This document shows positions 19,112-31,156 of a stretch of DNA of 64,000 nt, piece after piece (the first letter of the stretch is position 1; each line of letters starts with the position of its first letter). The DNA is from Yersinia hibernica. GTDB lineage: Bacteria; Pseudomonadota; Gammaproteobacteria; Enterobacterales; Enterobacteriaceae. The DNA lies in assembly GCF_004124235.1 (NCBI RefSeq), contig NZ_CP032487.1:2976001-3040000 (forward strand), written 5' to 3'. The position numbers were made by a program, and so were the translations under genes. The notes under the pieces were generated by a model, which made no database searches, was not told where the DNA came from, and saw only the letters and a list, made by a program, of their open reading frames with translations.

Positions 19112-19708
19112 TTATAAGCTTACGCCGGAGAAAGACATAAACCCTAAGGCCATCAATCCGGTGGTGATAAAGGTGATCCCTAACCCCTGTAAGCCCGCAG
19201 GCACATTGGCATATTTCATTTTTTCGCGAATACCTGCCAGTGCGACAATGGCGAGCATCCAACCAATGCCGGAACCAAAACCATAAACAATAGATTCAGG
19301 GAAGTTATAATCACGTTGTGCCATAAACGACACGCCGCCGAAAATGGCGCAGTTCACCGTAATCAGTGGCAAGAAAATGCCCAACGCGTTGTATAACGCC
19401 GGGAAATACCTATCAAGGATCATTTCCAGCACCTGCACAATGGCGGCGATAACGCCAATAAAGGTGATAAAGTTTAGGAAACTCAGATCCACACCTTCGA
19501 CCAAAGCGCCGTCACGTAACACCAAGTTATAAACCAGATTGTTCGCAGGAACTGAAATACCTAATACCACGGTTACCGCAATACCCAGACCAAAGGCTGT
19601 CGAGACTTTCTTGGAAACGGCGAGGAAAGTACACATTCCCAAAAAGAAAGCTAACGCCATATTCTCGACAAACACTGCGCGGACAAACAGACTGATGTAG
19701 TGTTCCAT
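19112..19708 (-). CDS. nqrE: Na+-NQR subunit E
   Basis: An integral membrane protein of six predicted helices. The start at 19708 ([20 protein letters not shown]) gives 198 residues, the length in Vibrio; two upstream codons are also open. The cysteines in FFLGMCTF and VNCAIFGG match the iron-binding pair shared with NqrD. Confidence 0.97.
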   Translation of the reverse strand: MEHYISLFVRAVFVENMALAFFLGMCTFLAVSKKVSTAFGLGIAVTVVLGISVPANNLVYNLVLRDGALVEGVDLSFLNFITFIGVIAAIVQVLEMILDRYFPALYNALGIFLPLITVNCAIFGGVSFMAQRDYNFPESIVYGFGSGIGWMLAIVALAGIREKMKYANVPAGLQGLGITFITTGLMALGFMSFSGVSL

Positions 19709-19714
19709 CGTCAA

Positions 19715-20344
19715 TTACTCCTTCTCAATCTGCGCAGGCTTCAGGGTTCGTAGGCCCCAAATCAGCAAACCAATGATAAAGAATGCGCTAGGCGCCAGCA
19801 GGAACAATCCATTAGGTTGATACCAACCGCCATTCTGAACCGTTGCCAAGACCGTCACACCGAACAATTTACCCGAGCCAATCAACTCGCGGACAAACCC
19901 CACCAGCACCAGCACCACGCCATAACCTAAACCGTTACCGATACCATCCATGAAGCTTTCAATCGGCGGGGATTTCATCGCATAAGCTTCTGCACGGCCC
20001 ATCACGATACAGTTGGTAATAATCAGACCAACAAATACTGATAGTTGCCTGGATATCTCAAAGGCATAAGCACGCAGGATCTGGTCTACTACGATGACTA
20101 ACGAAGCAATAATGACCATTTGCACAATAATACGGACACTATTGGGAATATGATTACGAATCAGAGAGATAAAGAAACTGGAGAACGCCGTCACCAAGGT
20201 TACCGCCAGTGTCATCACTAACGCGGTTTCCAATCGAGTTGTTACTGCCAGCGCTGAACACACCCCAAGGATTTGCAACGCAATCGGATTGTTATCAAAT
20301 AACGGCCCGAGTAAAACCCGTTTAATCTCTTTGCTATCAGCCAT
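19715..20344 (-). CDS. nqrD: Na+-NQR subunit D
   Basis: The 209-residue membrane protein resembles NqrE in layout, with conserved [10 protein letters not shown] and [17 protein letters not shown] providing the partner cysteines of the intramembrane iron centre. Its start overlaps the end of nqrC by 8 bases, indicating coupled translation. Confidence 0.97.
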   Translation of the reverse strand: MADSKEIKRVLLGPLFDNNPIALQILGVCSALAVTTRLETALVMTLAVTLVTAFSSFFISLIRNHIPNSVRIIVQMVIIASLVIVVDQILRAYAFEISRQLSVFVGLIITNCIVMGRAEAYAMKSPPIESFMDGIGNGLGYGVVLVLVGFVRELIGSGKLFGVTVLATVQNGGWYQPNGLFLLAPSAFFIIGLLIWGLRTLKPAQIEKE

Positions 20345-21137
20345 TTTTTAACGCCCCTTCGCGCACTTTTCTCAGGAATGGACCAAAGCCATTTTCGCCG
20401 AGCCAAAAATCAAAGCTATTTTGTACTCCATTGGAGGTCAGTGTCGCACCCGACAAACCATCAATTGCATGAGGGTCATTAGCAGGCGCACGCCCTTTAA
20501 CTATACGAATAGCTGGCTGCCCTTTGTCATCAAATAATCGCTGACCAATCCATTGATTACGCCAAATTGGATTCTCAATTTCTCCGCCCAGCCCCGGTGT
20601 CTCACCTTGATCGTAGTAGGTAATACCACGCACCGTGGTACCGTCAGTATCAATAGCAACAAAGGCATACATCATTGACCACAAACCAGAGCCATAAACC
20701 GGCAACACAATCTTGTCAATCTTCCCCTGTTCACTGCGCACCAGATAGATTTCAACAATGTTCGCACGGCGACGAATGTTGGCAACATCCTGGGCTGGCG
20801 TGAGCGCAATACTCATTTGATTATCACGCAGAGCTGCGGCACGATTAAATGTTGTCGGATCTTGCTGGACAAACTCTCCGCTTTGCAAATCGACCAGACG
20901 TGGTTCAATGCGCTGGGCAAATATCTGTTGTATTTCTTCTGCTGGCATTCTTGGTTGCAGTAAACCCGAAACCGACAAAATATTGCGCTGTTTATCTAAC
21001 AGACGCTGCTCTTGCTGCCTAGCGTTTAAGCCCACCGCCGCGCCTGAAACCACGACTGAGCACACCAAGCACAACACAATCACCACCAACAGTGTTTTGC
21101 CAATGCTGTCATTATTTCTTGGTTTGTTATTTGCCAC
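20337..21137 (-). CDS. nqrC: Na+-NQR subunit C (covalent FMN carrier)
   Basis: The true start is the GTG at 21137 (reads [16 protein letters not shown]), preceded by GGAGG; this gives 266 residues, as in Vibrio, although the frame is open further up. An N-terminal helix ([20 protein letters not shown]) anchors a periplasmic domain with the flavinylation motif [14 protein letters not shown], whose Thr carries FMN. ApbE, encoded downstream, makes the bond. The gene overlaps nqrB by 11 bases. Confidence 0.97.
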   Translation of the reverse strand: MANNKPRNNDSIGKTLLVVIVLCLVCSVVVSGAAVGLNARQQEQRLLDKQRNILSVSGLLQPRMPAEEIQQIFAQRIEPRLVDLQSGEFVQQDPTTFNRAAALRDNQMSIALTPAQDVANIRRRANIVEIYLVRSEQGKIDKIVLPVYGSGLWSMMYAFVAIDTDGTTVRGITYYDQGETPGLGGEIENPIWRNQWIGQRLFDDKGQPAIRIVKGRAPANDPHAIDGLSGATLTSNGVQNSFDFWLGENGFGPFLRKVREGALKNG

Positions 21138-22368
21138 GGGCTTTCCTCCGCTTGATATTGGCCTGAACCACCACATAGTCGAACAGTGGCGCAAACAGGT
21201 TGGCAAACAGGATTGCCAGCATCATTCCCTCTGGATAAGCCGGATTGGCCACGCGGATCAACACACACATCGCGCCGATTAAGCCGCCATACCACCATTT
21301 TCCTTTATTAGTAAAGGAAGCCGATACCGGATCAGTCGCCATAAAAATCATGCCGAAAGCAAAGCCGCCGAGCACCAAATGCCAATACCATGGCATGGCG
21401 AATAAGGGATTGGTGGTGGAACCGACCCAATTAAACAGGTAAGCGGTCGCTATCATGCCAATCATGACGCCAGCCACAATGCGCCAAGAGGCCACCCGGC
21501 CAAACAGAATAATGGCCCCGCCAATCAGAATCATCAGTGTGGACACTTCACCGATTGAGCCGGGGATATTGCCGAGGAAAGCATCCATCCAGGTGATGGG
21601 TTGGCCAGAGATAGTATTGACCAAGCTGTGGCTGCCATTAACACTCCACTGCGATAAGGGGGTGGCACCGGAAAAACCATCGGCCGCAGTCCAGACCAAA
21701 TCTCCCGATATTTGCGCCGGATAAGCAAAAAATAAGAAGGCGCGCCCAGCCAGAGCAGGGTTGAGGAAGTTGCGCCCAGTTCCGCCGAAGATCTCTTTAC
21801 CAATAACCACGCCAAAAGAGATCCCCAGCGCCGCCTGCCATAATGGCAATGTGGGGGGCACAATCAGGGAAAACAGAATCGAGGTAACAAAGAAACCTTC
21901 GTTAATTTCATGTTTGCGAATAATGGAAAAGACCACTTCCCAAAAACCACCCACAATAAATACCACGGCATAAATCGGCAGGAAATACACCGCCCCGAGC
22001 ACCATTTTGCTCACCCAACCGGCATCGGGTGCCAGTGATGCGCCCAACAGTTGCGCCAGCCGGTAATGCCAGTCACTGGCAATAATCTGTTGTAGCTCGC
22101 CCCCACTGTAGAGTTGGTTCAGCGCGGGAATAGCCTGACCACCGACGTTGTACATCCCCCAGAACATCGCCGGGAATACCGCCAGCCACACCAAAATCAT
22201 CATCCGTTTCAGATCGATAGCATCGCGAACGTGAGAAGCCCCCGGAGTCACTTTGCCCTGAGTATAAAAAATGGTGGCCGCAGCTTCATACAGCGGATAA
22301 TACTTCTCGAGCTTGCCACCAGCTTCAAAGTGGTGCTCTATTTTCTCAAGAAAACTTTTCAGGCCCAT
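21127..22368 (-). CDS. nqrB: Na+-NQR subunit B (membrane, FMN and riboflavin carrying)
   Basis: This 413-residue protein is the main sodium-translocating membrane subunit. Many hydrophobic helices are visible, with the FMN-threonine motif [12 protein letters not shown] and the conserved [20 protein letters not shown]. The N-terminus ([20 protein letters not shown]) matches the family. It is 3 bases downstream of nqrA. Confidence 0.98.
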   Translation of the reverse strand: MGLKSFLEKIEHHFEAGGKLEKYYPLYEAAATIFYTQGKVTPGASHVRDAIDLKRMMILVWLAVFPAMFWGMYNVGGQAIPALNQLYSGGELQQIIASDWHYRLAQLLGASLAPDAGWVSKMVLGAVYFLPIYAVVFIVGGFWEVVFSIIRKHEINEGFFVTSILFSLIVPPTLPLWQAALGISFGVVIGKEIFGGTGRNFLNPALAGRAFLFFAYPAQISGDLVWTAADGFSGATPLSQWSVNGSHSLVNTISGQPITWMDAFLGNIPGSIGEVSTLMILIGGAIILFGRVASWRIVAGVMIGMIATAYLFNWVGSTTNPLFAMPWYWHLVLGGFAFGMIFMATDPVSASFTNKGKWWYGGLIGAMCVLIRVANPAYPEGMMLAILFANLFAPLFDYVVVQANIKRRKARGK

Positions 22369-22371
22369 CAG

Positions 22372-23715
22372 TTATCCTTCCTGCTCAATCTTGGTCAGTA
22401 TGTCGCGCAATACCGGCCCATATTCGTATTTACCGGGGCAGACAAAGGTACACAGAGCCAAATCTTCTTCATCCAACTCCAAACATCCCAGTGCTTGCGC
22501 GCTGTCAGTATCGCCAGAGAGCAGGTCACGCAGTAAATGAGTGGCCAAAATATCCAACGGCATCACGCGTTCATAGTTGCCAATCGGTACCATTGCCCGC
22601 TCCCCGCCATGCATATCAGTGGAGAAAGCAAATAATTTCCGTTTGAAGAAATGGCCTAATGTGGTGCGCGTAATTGAATATTTGTCGCGCCCTGGCATCA
22701 CCCAACCGAATAGTTCTTTTTCTCGCCCTTCGCGGATGACGGACACTTGTTGATGGAAACGCCCCAAATAACCATGGCTGGCTGAGCAGGCGGTACCGCT
22801 GAGCACTGAGCCGGAAATAATGCGATTGTCGCCCTCGAGCAGTCGGCCTGCAGTCAATTCAGATAAACTGGCCCCAAGACGGGTTCGCAGTAGCAGCGGT
22901 TGCTTCACTTGGGGGCCGGCGACGGCGACGATACGATCACTCCACAACTCACCGCGCGTAAAAAGTTTGCCGATGGCAATGACATCCTGATAGCCCACAT
23001 GCCAGACAACTTTGTTCAGGCTGACCGGCTCAAGGAAATGGATATGAGTCCCAACCAGACCGGCGGGGTGCGGGCCAGAGAACTCATTGTAAGTCACCTG
23101 GGCATTCGGGTGGCTGGCAACGACCTGCCCCGGAGCATGGCAAACATGCACTTTGCCCATGGTCAGCCGGGCCAATACGGTTAAACCGTGATTGAAAGCA
23201 TCAGACTCGGTCGCCATGATGACTTGCGGGTCAGCCGCCAGCGGTTGGGTGTCCATGGCGCTAACAAAAATAGCCCGCGGGCGGCTACCGGGGGCCGGCG
23301 TTTTACTGAAAGGGCGGGTTCGCAGAGCCGTCCATAAGCCGGAGGCCAGCAAATTATTCTGGACTTGCTCATCACTAAGTTGGTTAAGGTCTGATGAATC
23401 ATAATGCGCAAATGGAATTTGCTCATCGCCGTCAATATCAATCACCACCGATTGCAGAACCCGGCGCTCCCCCCGATTGATGGCGCTCACTTTGCCACTG
23501 GCGGGGGCGGTGAATATTACGCCGGGATTTTTTTTATCCTCAAACAGCGCCTGACCTTTCTTAACCCAATCCCCCTCTTGAACCAACATCGAGGGGCGCA
23601 TACCAATATATTCTTCACCGAGCACAGCCACACGGTGAATAACTGGCCCCTCTTCTATAACTTGCGCAGGTGCCCCAGCGATGGGGAGATTTAGTCCTTT
23701 CTTTACTTTAATCAT
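22372..23715 (-). CDS. nqrA: Na+-NQR subunit A
   Basis: The 447-residue peripheral subunit binds ubiquinone. It begins [20 protein letters not shown] and shows the conserved blocks [39 protein letters not shown] and [18 protein letters not shown]. As first gene of the nqrABCDEF-apbE-nqrM operon (six subunits plus two assembly factors), its upstream region 23716-24329 should carry the promoter. Confidence 0.98.
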   Translation of the reverse strand: MIKVKKGLNLPIAGAPAQVIEEGPVIHRVAVLGEEYIGMRPSMLVQEGDWVKKGQALFEDKKNPGVIFTAPASGKVSAINRGERRVLQSVVIDIDGDEQIPFAHYDSSDLNQLSDEQVQNNLLASGLWTALRTRPFSKTPAPGSRPRAIFVSAMDTQPLAADPQVIMATESDAFNHGLTVLARLTMGKVHVCHAPGQVVASHPNAQVTYNEFSGPHPAGLVGTHIHFLEPVSLNKVVWHVGYQDVIAIGKLFTRGELWSDRIVAVAGPQVKQPLLLRTRLGASLSELTAGRLLEGDNRIISGSVLSGTACSASHGYLGRFHQQVSVIREGREKELFGWVMPGRDKYSITRTTLGHFFKRKLFAFSTDMHGGERAMVPIGNYERVMPLDILATHLLRDLLSGDTDSAQALGCLELDEEDLALCTFVCPGKYEYGPVLRDILTKIEQEG

Positions 23716-24329
23716 AGAGTTGAACTACTTTATTAGTGATATCAAATGCTGTACTGAGCCCAGCATGTACAGCCACACAAAGAGAAGATTCTTTCGTGGT
23801 TAGTTAAACGGCGGCTTAATACTGCGCCCATTAAACAAACATGAATATTGGCCGAAAGAGTCTTAGAAATTAATGCTGCTCCCCATATTGGCTGTTATCG
23901 TCGCGAAAATAGCCATTAATTGAGCAGGTCAGCAGCAGCCGGCAATCTTAGCATTTCCCACCCGCACTGTCTGACAAATGCAGTGACTTGAGTCAAGCAA
24001 ATACAAATAATTTACTGCTAAATTTTGTATATATTCGGTAAAATCGTATCGTCAATTCATCTTTATCGACTTTGTATTTATTTTATACAAAACATATATT
24101 GCTAAAAAATTTCTGACTGATAATCTGCGCGTATATATTTCCCTAAAATAATTGGAATTTCGGCTGAGTAGTAAATGAATGAAATGGGTTAAAGACCCAT
24201 TGACACAGCATTGAGACTCACGCGTAAGATAGGCCGGACAGTGGCCGCGGTTAACAAAACGGCAACTTCCGGTAACTAAGGGAAAATCAGAAAAGTCAGT
24301 GGCATCTATAAATATAAGCAGGAATAAGA
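23716..24329. promoter_or_regulatory. divergent nqrA / dpaA intergenic region
   Basis: These 614 bases between divergent genes contain no convincing gene. The part from 24000 to 24140 is very AT-rich and includes an imperfectly placed stem TTTGTAT-N7-ATACAAA (24071-24091). It must hold promoters for the nqr operon (minus) and dpaA (plus). A purine-rich AGGA precedes dpaA (24319-24322). Confidence 0.4.
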
Positions 24330-25103
24330 ATGAGTAAAGTCGCGCCAGTGTTTGCGATGATTATGTTGATGATAGCAATTTGCTTGTCTGCGGTCTCTTT
24401 CAGCAGCTCAGCCAGTGAGCCGGTGGCGGTGTCCAAAGAGCTAAAACAGCAATTATTGGGATCATCGGTCTATATTCAAATCTTCAAAGAAGAACGTACC
24501 CTGGAATTATATGCCAGATTACAAGGTGAGTATCGTTTGGTACAAAGCTATCGTATCTGTGAATTCTCCGGTGGACTTGGCCCCAAACGCCGTGAAGGGG
24601 ATTTTAAGAGCCCGGAAGGTTTTTACACTATTGATATGCGCCATTTAAAACCCGACAGTAAGTTTTATCGGGCAATCAATATTGGCTTCCCAAATGATTA
24701 TGATAAGTCGCAAGGTTATTCAGGGAAATATCTGATGATCCATGGCGCTTGCAAATCAATCGGCTGTTATGCCATGACTGATGCTTATATGGACGAGATT
24801 TTTAACTACGTCCAAACTGCATTTATCTTTGGTCAGGAAAAAGTGGATATCAGTATCTACCCCTTTCGCATGACTGAACAAAATATGCAACGCCACCGTA
24901 ACTCTTCTGATTATAACTTCTGGCGTCAGCTACAACCGGGATATGCTTATTTTGCCAAGAATCGGATGCCGCCATCTGTTTCAGTGATAAATGGGCAGTA
25001 TGTATTGAGCCGACCACCTGTTTCTAGTGCGCCGGCGTCGCAGTATGCCTCGACCCACTCGAGTTCAATGCTCCAATCAAATACGCTCGCCAAAACAGAA
25101 TAA
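24330..25103 (+). CDS. dpaA: peptidoglycan--lipoprotein amidase DpaA (YafK), L,D-transpeptidase fold
   Basis: The 257-residue protein has an N-terminal signal peptide ([18 protein letters not shown]) and the YkuD-type core with the active-site motif [16 protein letters not shown] (His and Cys). Blocks [20 protein letters not shown] and [17 protein letters not shown] match E. coli YafK/DpaA, which cuts Braun lipoprotein from peptidoglycan rather than making cross-links. The 3' end overlaps the convergent yafJ by 27 bases, so both stops lie inside the partner gene. Confidence 0.92.
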   Translation: MSKVAPVFAMIMLMIAICLSAVSFSSSASEPVAVSKELKQQLLGSSVYIQIFKEERTLELYARLQGEYRLVQSYRICEFSGGLGPKRREGDFKSPEGFYTIDMRHLKPDSKFYRAINIGFPNDYDKSQGYSGKYLMIHGACKSIGCYAMTDAYMDEIFNYVQTAFIFGQEKVDISIYPFRMTEQNMQRHRNSSDYNFWRQLQPGYAYFAKNRMPPSVSVINGQYVLSRPPVSSAPASQYASTHSSSMLQSNTLAKTE

Positions 25104-25841
25104 TGCAAACTCGCCTGGTGCAATTTTGTGCCAGGTTTCATTTCCTGTCAGGGGCTGAGTCGCAATCACTGTGACCACATCGTTGGGTGTGGTCTGGCGC
25201 TGGAAATCAATTTCAACATCCTGATCCAACAACGTGGCTTTACCGAAAGGCGCGCGCCGCGTTATCCAATATAAATTGGTCGAACAGAACGCCATCACAA
25301 AACGCCCATCAGACAGCAACATATTAAACACCCCTTTGGCGCGTAATTGCTCGCACAAGGTGCCGATATAGCGAAATACTGCAGGCCAGTTACTCGGTGT
25401 GCGGGGGTAACGTTTTGCCAATTGATTCAGCAGCCAGCAGAATGCATATTCGCTATCTGTTTGGCCAATAGGCCGGAAAGTCCCGGTATCCAATTGGCGA
25501 TAACCTTTCAGTTGGCCATTGTGGGCATAAGTCCAATTTCTTCCCCACATTTCGCGGGTAAAAGGATGGGTATTCTCTAATGCGACTTCACCCCGATTTG
25601 CCTGGCGAATATGGGAAATCACCGCACAGGATTTAATCGGATAATCTTGAACCAATCGAGCAATCGGCGAATTAAAACTGGGTTGGGGATCTTTAAACGT
25701 GCGGCAACCATTCCCTTCATAGAAAGTAATTCCCCAGCCATCTTTATGCGGGCCAGTTCCCCCGCCCCGTTGCACCAGGCCGGTAAAGCTAAAGCAAATA
25801 TCCGTCGGAACATTTGCGCTCATCCCGAGCAGTTCGCACAT
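25077..25841 (-). CDS. yafJ: class II glutamine amidotransferase YafJ
   Basis: The start at 25841 ([20 protein letters not shown]) places the Ntn nucleophile Cys at position 2, as the family needs; the frame is open five codons further up. Its 254 residues match E. coli YafJ. Glutaminase-domain blocks are [38 protein letters not shown] and [12 protein letters not shown]. The acceptor of the released ammonia is unknown. It overlaps dpaA tail-to-tail. Confidence 0.92.
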   Translation of the reverse strand: MCELLGMSANVPTDICFSFTGLVQRGGGTGPHKDGWGITFYEGNGCRTFKDPQPSFNSPIARLVQDYPIKSCAVISHIRQANRGEVALENTHPFTREMWGRNWTYAHNGQLKGYRQLDTGTFRPIGQTDSEYAFCWLLNQLAKRYPRTPSNWPAVFRYIGTLCEQLRAKGVFNMLLSDGRFVMAFCSTNLYWITRRAPFGKATLLDQDVEIDFQRQTTPNDVVTVIATQPLTGNETWHKIAPGEFALFCFGERI

Positions 25842-25904
25842 ATATTCCCCTCCCAATTCCTGTCATTCAAGGTGATCAACAATACTGCTGACCACCTTGC
25901 TACA

Positions 25905-26486
25905 TCAGGCCTTTACCATCTCTTTTTCAATTAACTGAATCAAGATGTGAATGACTTTAATATGAATTTCCTGAATACGGTCTGCATAACCGAAATGAGG
26001 AACTCGAATTTCAATATCCGCAGAACCCGCCATTTTACCGCCATCCTTACCGGTAAGAGTGATAACTTTCATGCCCTTAGCACGCGCCGCATCAATCGCT
26101 TTAATGATATTACCTGAATTACCTGAAGTGGAAATACCCAGCAACACATCCCCTGCACGGCCAACAGCTTCCACATAGCGAGAGAAAACATAGTCATAAC
26201 CAAAATCATTACTGACACAAGAAAGATGGCTGACATCTGAAATTGCAATGGCCGGATAACCAGGGCGGTTTTCACGATAACGGCCGGTCAGTTCTTCTGC
26301 AAAATGCATTGCATCACAATGGGAACCCCCATTGCCGCATGACAATACTTTACCGCCAGCTTTGAAAGAATCAGCCAGTAATACGGCCGCGCGCTGTATG
26401 GCATCGATGTTGTTATCATCTTTCAAAAATTTTGCCAGAGTATCGGCTGCTTCATTCAGTTCACTACGGATTAAATCGTGGTACAT
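25905..26486 (-). CDS. gmhA: sedoheptulose-7-phosphate isomerase
   Basis: The 193-residue SIS-domain enzyme makes D-glycero-D-manno-heptose 7-phosphate for the LPS inner core. The sequence is close to E. coli GmhA throughout: [34 protein letters not shown] and [20 protein letters not shown]. Gene order with yafJ and fadE is that of E. coli. Confidence 0.98.
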   Translation of the reverse strand: MYHDLIRSELNEAADTLAKFLKDDNNIDAIQRAAVLLADSFKAGGKVLSCGNGGSHCDAMHFAEELTGRYRENRPGYPAIAISDVSHLSCVSNDFGYDYVFSRYVEAVGRAGDVLLGISTSGNSGNIIKAIDAARAKGMKVITLTGKDGGKMAGSADIEIRVPHFGYADRIQEIHIKVIHILIQLIEKEMVKA

Positions 26487-26685
26487 GGGAGCCTCTTTAT
26501 TGTTCTATACCTAAATATTCGTCCTGTGCCAGTGTACCGGATAGCATAAACTGCGAGAAGCACTGTGATGAATTAGCCGGTAGAGTTTTCGCGCTTAGTG
26601 CCGCCAATTTGTGAAGTGAGTTGTAAATAATATGTAATGGTATTGCTAAAGATAATGAGATGAACTACAACAAATGTATCACTCA

Positions 26686-26702
26686 ACAGGTCAGACCTCC
26701 TA
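26686..26702 (+). promoter_or_regulatory. FadR-like operator upstream of fadE
   Basis: ACAGGTCAGACCTCCTA resembles the FadR site (core TGGTCNGACC; here AGGTCAGACC). It lies 19-35 bases before the fadE ATG, where binding would block transcription until long-chain acyl-CoA releases FadR. Confidence 0.7.
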
Positions 26703-26720
26703 CATCTCAGGAGCTTCATT

Positions 26721-29168
26721 ATGATGGTTCTTAGCATTGTTGCCTTGCTGGTTCTTATTGGTGTGTTGTTCTATCACCGGGTGAACCTGTACCTCAGTAG
26801 TTTGATTCTAGTGGTTTACACCGCCGCGATGGGGGCGACGCAGTTATGGTCATACTGGGCATTATTGCCGCTGGTGATTGTTCTGCTGCCACTGACACTC
26901 ACACCACTGCGCCAATCCCTGTTTTCAGCCCCGGCATTGCGCATGTTCCGTAAAGTCATGCCAGCGATGTCTCGCACTGAAAAAGAAGCCATTGATGCGG
27001 GAACAACTTGGTGGGAAGGTGATTTGTTCCAGGGCCAGCCTGACTGGAAGAAATTGCACAACTATCCCAAACCGCAATTAACTGCCGAAGAACAAGCTTT
27101 TATCGATGGGCCGGTTGAAGAAGCCTGCCGTATGGCTGATGATTTCCAGATTACCCATGAATTGGCTGACTTGCCGCCAGAACTGTGGGCATATCTGAAA
27201 GAAAATCGCTTCTTCGCGATGATCATTAAGAAAGAGTATGGCGGCCTTGAGTTCTCCGCTTATGCCCAAGCTCGCGTATTGCAAAAACTTTCCGGCGTGT
27301 CTGGCATCTTGGCGATTACCGTCGGCGTACCAAACTCCCTCGGCCCGGGTGAACTCCTGCAACACTACGGCACTGAAGAGCAAAAAAATCATTACTTACC
27401 CGGCTTGGCCCGTGGCGATGAGATTCCTTGCTTTGCCCTGACCAGCCCGGAGGCCGGTTCAGATGCCGGTGCTATCCCGGATACCGGCACGGTTTGCATG
27501 GGGGAATGGCAAGGTAAACAGGTTTTGGGCATGCGCCTGACCTGGAACAAGCGCTATATTACCCTCGCGCCGATCGCCACGGTACTGGGGCTGGCATTCA
27601 AATTGTCTGACCCTGAGCATTTGCTGGGCGAAACTGTTGATTTGGGCATTACCTGCGCCCTTATCCCGACCAACACCCCAGGGGTAGAAATCGGCCGTCG
27701 CCACTTCCCGCTGAATGTGCCGTTCCAAAATGGCCCAACTCGCGGCAACGATATTTTTGTGCCGATTGATTACATTATCGGCGGGCCAAAAATGGCCGGT
27801 CAGGGCTGGCGGATGCTGGTGGAATGCCTGTCGGTTGGCCGCGGCATCACCCTGCCATCCAACGCCACTGGCAGCTTGAAAAGTGTGGCCATGGGGATTG
27901 GCGCATATGCTTATATTCGCCGCCAGTTCAAAATCTCTATCGGTAAAATGGAAGGGATTGAAGAACCCCTGGCGCGCATTGCCGGTAACGCCTATGTGAT
28001 GGACGCCGCCGCGACCTTGATTACCAGCGGTATTATGTTGGGCGAGAAACCAGCGGTGTTATCCGCCATTGTGAAATATCACTGTACCCACCGTGGTCAA
28101 CGCGCCGTTATGGATGCGATGGATATCGCGGGCGGTAAAGGTATCTGCCTTGGCCCGGCCAACTTTGTCGCCCGTGGCTATCAAGGCGCGCCCATTGGTA
28201 TCACGGTCGAGGGGGCGAATATCCTGACCCGCAGTATGATTATCTTCGGTCAGGGCGCTATCCGTTGCCATCCATTTGTACTGGATGAAATGGCGGCGGC
28301 GCAATCTAATGATGTTGCCGCCTTTGATAAAGCGCTGTTTGGTCATCTCGGTCATGTGGGTAGCAGCAAAATCCGCAGCTTCTGGTTGGGGCTGACCAAT
28401 GGCCGCACCAGTGCAACACCGGTCAAAGACAGCACTCGCCGTTATTACCAGCATCTGAACCGTCTGAGCGCCAATCTGGCCTTACTGTCTGATGTCTCCA
28501 TGGGAGTCTTGGGCGGGAGCCTGAAACGTCGCGAACGAATCTCTGCCCGCTTGGGGGATATTCTCAGCCAAATGTATCTGGCTTCTGCAACATTGAAACG
28601 CTATGAAGATGAAGGCCGCCAGAAAGAAGATTTACCGCTGGTGCATTGGGGGGTGCAAGATGCACTGAATCAGGCGGAACAAGCACTGGATGATTTACTG
28701 CGCAACTTCCCGAATGGCTTGATTGCCGGATTAATGCGGTTTGTGGTCTTCCCATTTGGCCGCGTGCATCAAGCACCATCGGACCGTCTGGATCACCAGT
28801 TGGCGCAATTGCTGCAAATTCCATCTGCCACCCGCAGCCGTATTGGTCGTGGTCAATACCTGACACCGAGCGAATTTAACCCAGTGGGTTTGCTGGAGGC
28901 AGCACTGCAGGATGTGATTGCGGCAGAACCCATTCATAAACGCCTGAGTAAAGAAGCGGGCAAGAGCCTGCCATTTACCCGCTTAGATAAGCTGGCTAAA
29001 CGCGCACTGGCTGAAGGGAAAATCAATGCCGAAGAAGCAGCGGTATTGACCAAAGCAGAACATAGCCGCCTGCGCTCTATTAATGTTGATGAATTCGAGG
29101 CTGATGCACTGGCCACCAAACCCGCAGTAAAGCCGGTAGCCAAACCACGGCATACTGAAGCCGCTTAA
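26721..29168 (+). CDS. fadE: acyl-CoA dehydrogenase FadE
   Basis: The 815-residue flavoprotein catalyses the first step of fatty-acid beta-oxidation. It has two N-terminal membrane helices (residues about 1-60), then the dehydrogenase core with [20 protein letters not shown] and a C-terminal region typical of the large gamma-proteobacterial FadE (length 814 in E. coli). Similarity to E. coli FadE is visible along the whole chain. A FadR-like site lies just upstream and a strong terminator just downstream. Confidence 0.97.
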   Translation: MMVLSIVALLVLIGVLFYHRVNLYLSSLILVVYTAAMGATQLWSYWALLPLVIVLLPLTLTPLRQSLFSAPALRMFRKVMPAMSRTEKEAIDAGTTWWEGDLFQGQPDWKKLHNYPKPQLTAEEQAFIDGPVEEACRMADDFQITHELADLPPELWAYLKENRFFAMIIKKEYGGLEFSAYAQARVLQKLSGVSGILAITVGVPNSLGPGELLQHYGTEEQKNHYLPGLARGDEIPCFALTSPEAGSDAGAIPDTGTVCMGEWQGKQVLGMRLTWNKRYITLAPIATVLGLAFKLSDPEHLLGETVDLGITCALIPTNTPGVEIGRRHFPLNVPFQNGPTRGNDIFVPIDYIIGGPKMAGQGWRMLVECLSVGRGITLPSNATGSLKSVAMGIGAYAYIRRQFKISIGKMEGIEEPLARIAGNAYVMDAAATLITSGIMLGEKPAVLSAIVKYHCTHRGQRAVMDAMDIAGGKGICLGPANFVARGYQGAPIGITVEGANILTRSMIIFGQGAIRCHPFVLDEMAAAQSNDVAAFDKALFGHLGHVGSSKIRSFWLGLTNGRTSATPVKDSTRRYYQHLNRLSANLALLSDVSMGVLGGSLKRRERISARLGDILSQMYLASATLKRYEDEGRQKEDLPLVHWGVQDALNQAEQALDDLLRNFPNGLIAGLMRFVVFPFGRVHQAPSDRLDHQLAQLLQIPSATRSRIGRGQYLTPSEFNPVGLLEAALQDVIAAEPIHKRLSKEAGKSLPFTRLDKLAKRALAEGKINAEEAAVLTKAEHSRLRSINVDEFEADALATKPAVKPVAKPRHTEAA

Positions 29169-29207
29169 TATTTTGCCTTATTGATGTAAGTGTCTAACTT
29201 ATCACTC

Positions 29208-29234
29208 AGCCTCCAGTTACTGGAGGCTTTTTTT
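29208..29234 (+). terminator. terminator of fadE
   Basis: AGCCTCCAG (29208-29216) and CTGGAGGCT (29220-29228) form a 9-bp stem with a 3-nt loop and a T7 tail. It includes the stop codon of the converging rscC gene (29217-29219). Confidence 0.92.
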
Positions 29235-31067
29235 ATCCGCTAATAAGTCACGCACAATCAACCCGAACTGTTCAGGTTTGCCGGTAAATAACACATGGTC
29301 GGGCTGAATCTGTAGCAAGCGCTGGCGCAAATCATTGCGCCATTTTTTATCCGAAATCAACCGCACTGTCACCGCGATATATTCAGCCAAAGTATGTGCG
29401 ATCAGTGCTTCGTCCAATCCCAGCCGGCGGAATAACCCCTCATCTATATGCTCATGGACTTCGGCTCCAGTTAAACACACACCGGGAAGCCCCTGACGGA
29501 CGGTATCGACAATGCCATTGGTGTTACCAAAAGGAAATGGATTGATAAACAGGTCACACTGATTAATAACCTGCAAATAATCCAGATAGTCCAAATGCTC
29601 ATAAACTCTTGCTTGCGGGACAATCGCATTCACAGCTTTCTCCATCACCCGATGGGTTATTCCCCAACAAAACCCCACCAGAAAATGTAATACCACTGGG
29701 GTTGATGTTCGCTGGGTTATTTCGGCACAGGCCGCAAGGAATCGAGGGTTAATTTTCATTGCCGAAGCACAAACAGCAATATGTACGGCTGGCCGCTTAT
29801 CAAAATGCAATATGGGCTGCGGCTGACTAATATTGGCGGGCGGCACATATGGCAGGCAGTCTTTGGGTAATGGGACCACTTTTTCAGAGAAGCATGCTAT
29901 ATCTCCCAGATAATCCTCCTCCACCAACACCGCATCAATATAATCAGAATGAGTGGTGGCCGGGTGCCCCAATGCCATGATTTGTAAGGGAGCCAGCCGC
30001 AAATTAGTCAACGCAATAGTGATAGGAAACATACCGACACTGGGAAAATAAATAACATCAGGGCACAGTTTCTGTGCCAGAGCAGTAATCGCCTCAACCG
30101 CCCCAACCCGGTTGACCTCGGTAAAATCATCAAAAACGGCGCGAGTTATGGTGTCAGTGGCTTCAACAATAGTGACCCCATGGGTAGCAAACTGATCCCG
30201 TGCGGCGCGTAGGGTGCTGGAATGGGTGCGATAAATAGAATGGCCGCTGTTAAACCACTCAAGAATAACCAGCATCAATGGCTTACGCCGTGCTGGCGGA
30301 GGGGAACAGTTATCAGTCAATCCATTGTGGAGCAGCGTATTACGTAAGTGGAAATTAATACTGCGTTTTATGGCGTGTTTCTCTGCCCTATCAGCATAAC
30401 TGCAATGCATATAAACATCATGCAAGATACGTTCGGGTAGACCCTCAAGACTCGCGAGAGTTAATAGTTTCTCAGGTAACCACTCTAATAGCTGTTCACG
30501 TTTCGCATGGCCGGCTGCACTAGGTAAAATACGCGGTGACAGTAGCGCCAAAAATAGAGCCGCCGCCGCATGAGGATTAAATCGCCATAATATATCTGGC
30601 TGTAAAGGGATCCCTGATTCCGGTAAATACATCACACAGAACTTAAGGAAATTATTTCGCTCAAATCTAAGCGGGTGAGCACATCCCTCTCCCGCCTGAT
30701 TAATATTAGTAATAACATGATCGGCGTGATAAAATGGGGAGGCCGCAAAAATTAATGCAATCCACCGATGAAAATTAATAAATTGTAAAAACCCCTTTTC
30801 TGACAGTGCAAACCCGGGGTCTGAAAATAGATTACCAATTGCCGCAGCTAGCCGATTACAATAATGCTCCTGTTGCTGTAATGGCTGTTTGTTAAGAGAA
30901 AAAACATCCCAACGGCCATACTGGATATCTAATTGCTCCAGCATCAGTATTAATATTCGCCCGGCATCTTCATAACGCCGGGTACAAACTAAAAACTCAA
31001 AATACGGCAATGAAAATACGTTTGATTTCTCGCCGGTTGGTACTGTTTCAATTGTTTTTTCCACCAT
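29217..31067 (-). CDS. rscC: HMW1C-type cytoplasmic N-glycosyltransferase (RscC)
   Basis: The 616-residue protein matches HMW1C/NGT enzymes (GT41 family) in length and blocks: a helical N-terminal domain (about 1-260) and a GT-B part with VILEWFNSGHSIYRTHSSTL, PDVIYFPSVGMF, LQIMALGHPATTHSDYID, and the UDP-sugar site ending LFINPFPFGNTNGIVDTVRQ. Such enzymes add glucose or galactose to Asn in N-x-S/T sequons in the cytoplasm. Its position directly after the giant adhesin gene implies RscA is its substrate. The locus matches the rscBAC genes described in Y. enterocolitica. Confidence 0.93.
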   Translation of the reverse strand: MVEKTIETVPTGEKSNVFSLPYFEFLVCTRRYEDAGRILILMLEQLDIQYGRWDVFSLNKQPLQQQEHYCNRLAAAIGNLFSDPGFALSEKGFLQFINFHRWIALIFAASPFYHADHVITNINQAGEGCAHPLRFERNNFLKFCVMYLPESGIPLQPDILWRFNPHAAAALFLALLSPRILPSAAGHAKREQLLEWLPEKLLTLASLEGLPERILHDVYMHCSYADRAEKHAIKRSINFHLRNTLLHNGLTDNCSPPPARRKPLMLVILEWFNSGHSIYRTHSSTLRAARDQFATHGVTIVEATDTITRAVFDDFTEVNRVGAVEAITALAQKLCPDVIYFPSVGMFPITIALTNLRLAPLQIMALGHPATTHSDYIDAVLVEEDYLGDIACFSEKVVPLPKDCLPYVPPANISQPQPILHFDKRPAVHIAVCASAMKINPRFLAACAEITQRTSTPVVLHFLVGFCWGITHRVMEKAVNAIVPQARVYEHLDYLDYLQVINQCDLFINPFPFGNTNGIVDTVRQGLPGVCLTGAEVHEHIDEGLFRRLGLDEALIAHTLAEYIAVTVRLISDKKWRNDLRQRLLQIQPDHVLFTGKPEQFGLIVRDLLADKKSLQ

Positions 31068-31156
31068 AATCGGCTCTCCATGGCAATTTGATATTTCAAC
31101 CCCTCATTGAAGTTAATAAGGCGCTCGTCAAGATAATCAAACGTAATGGCACTGGG

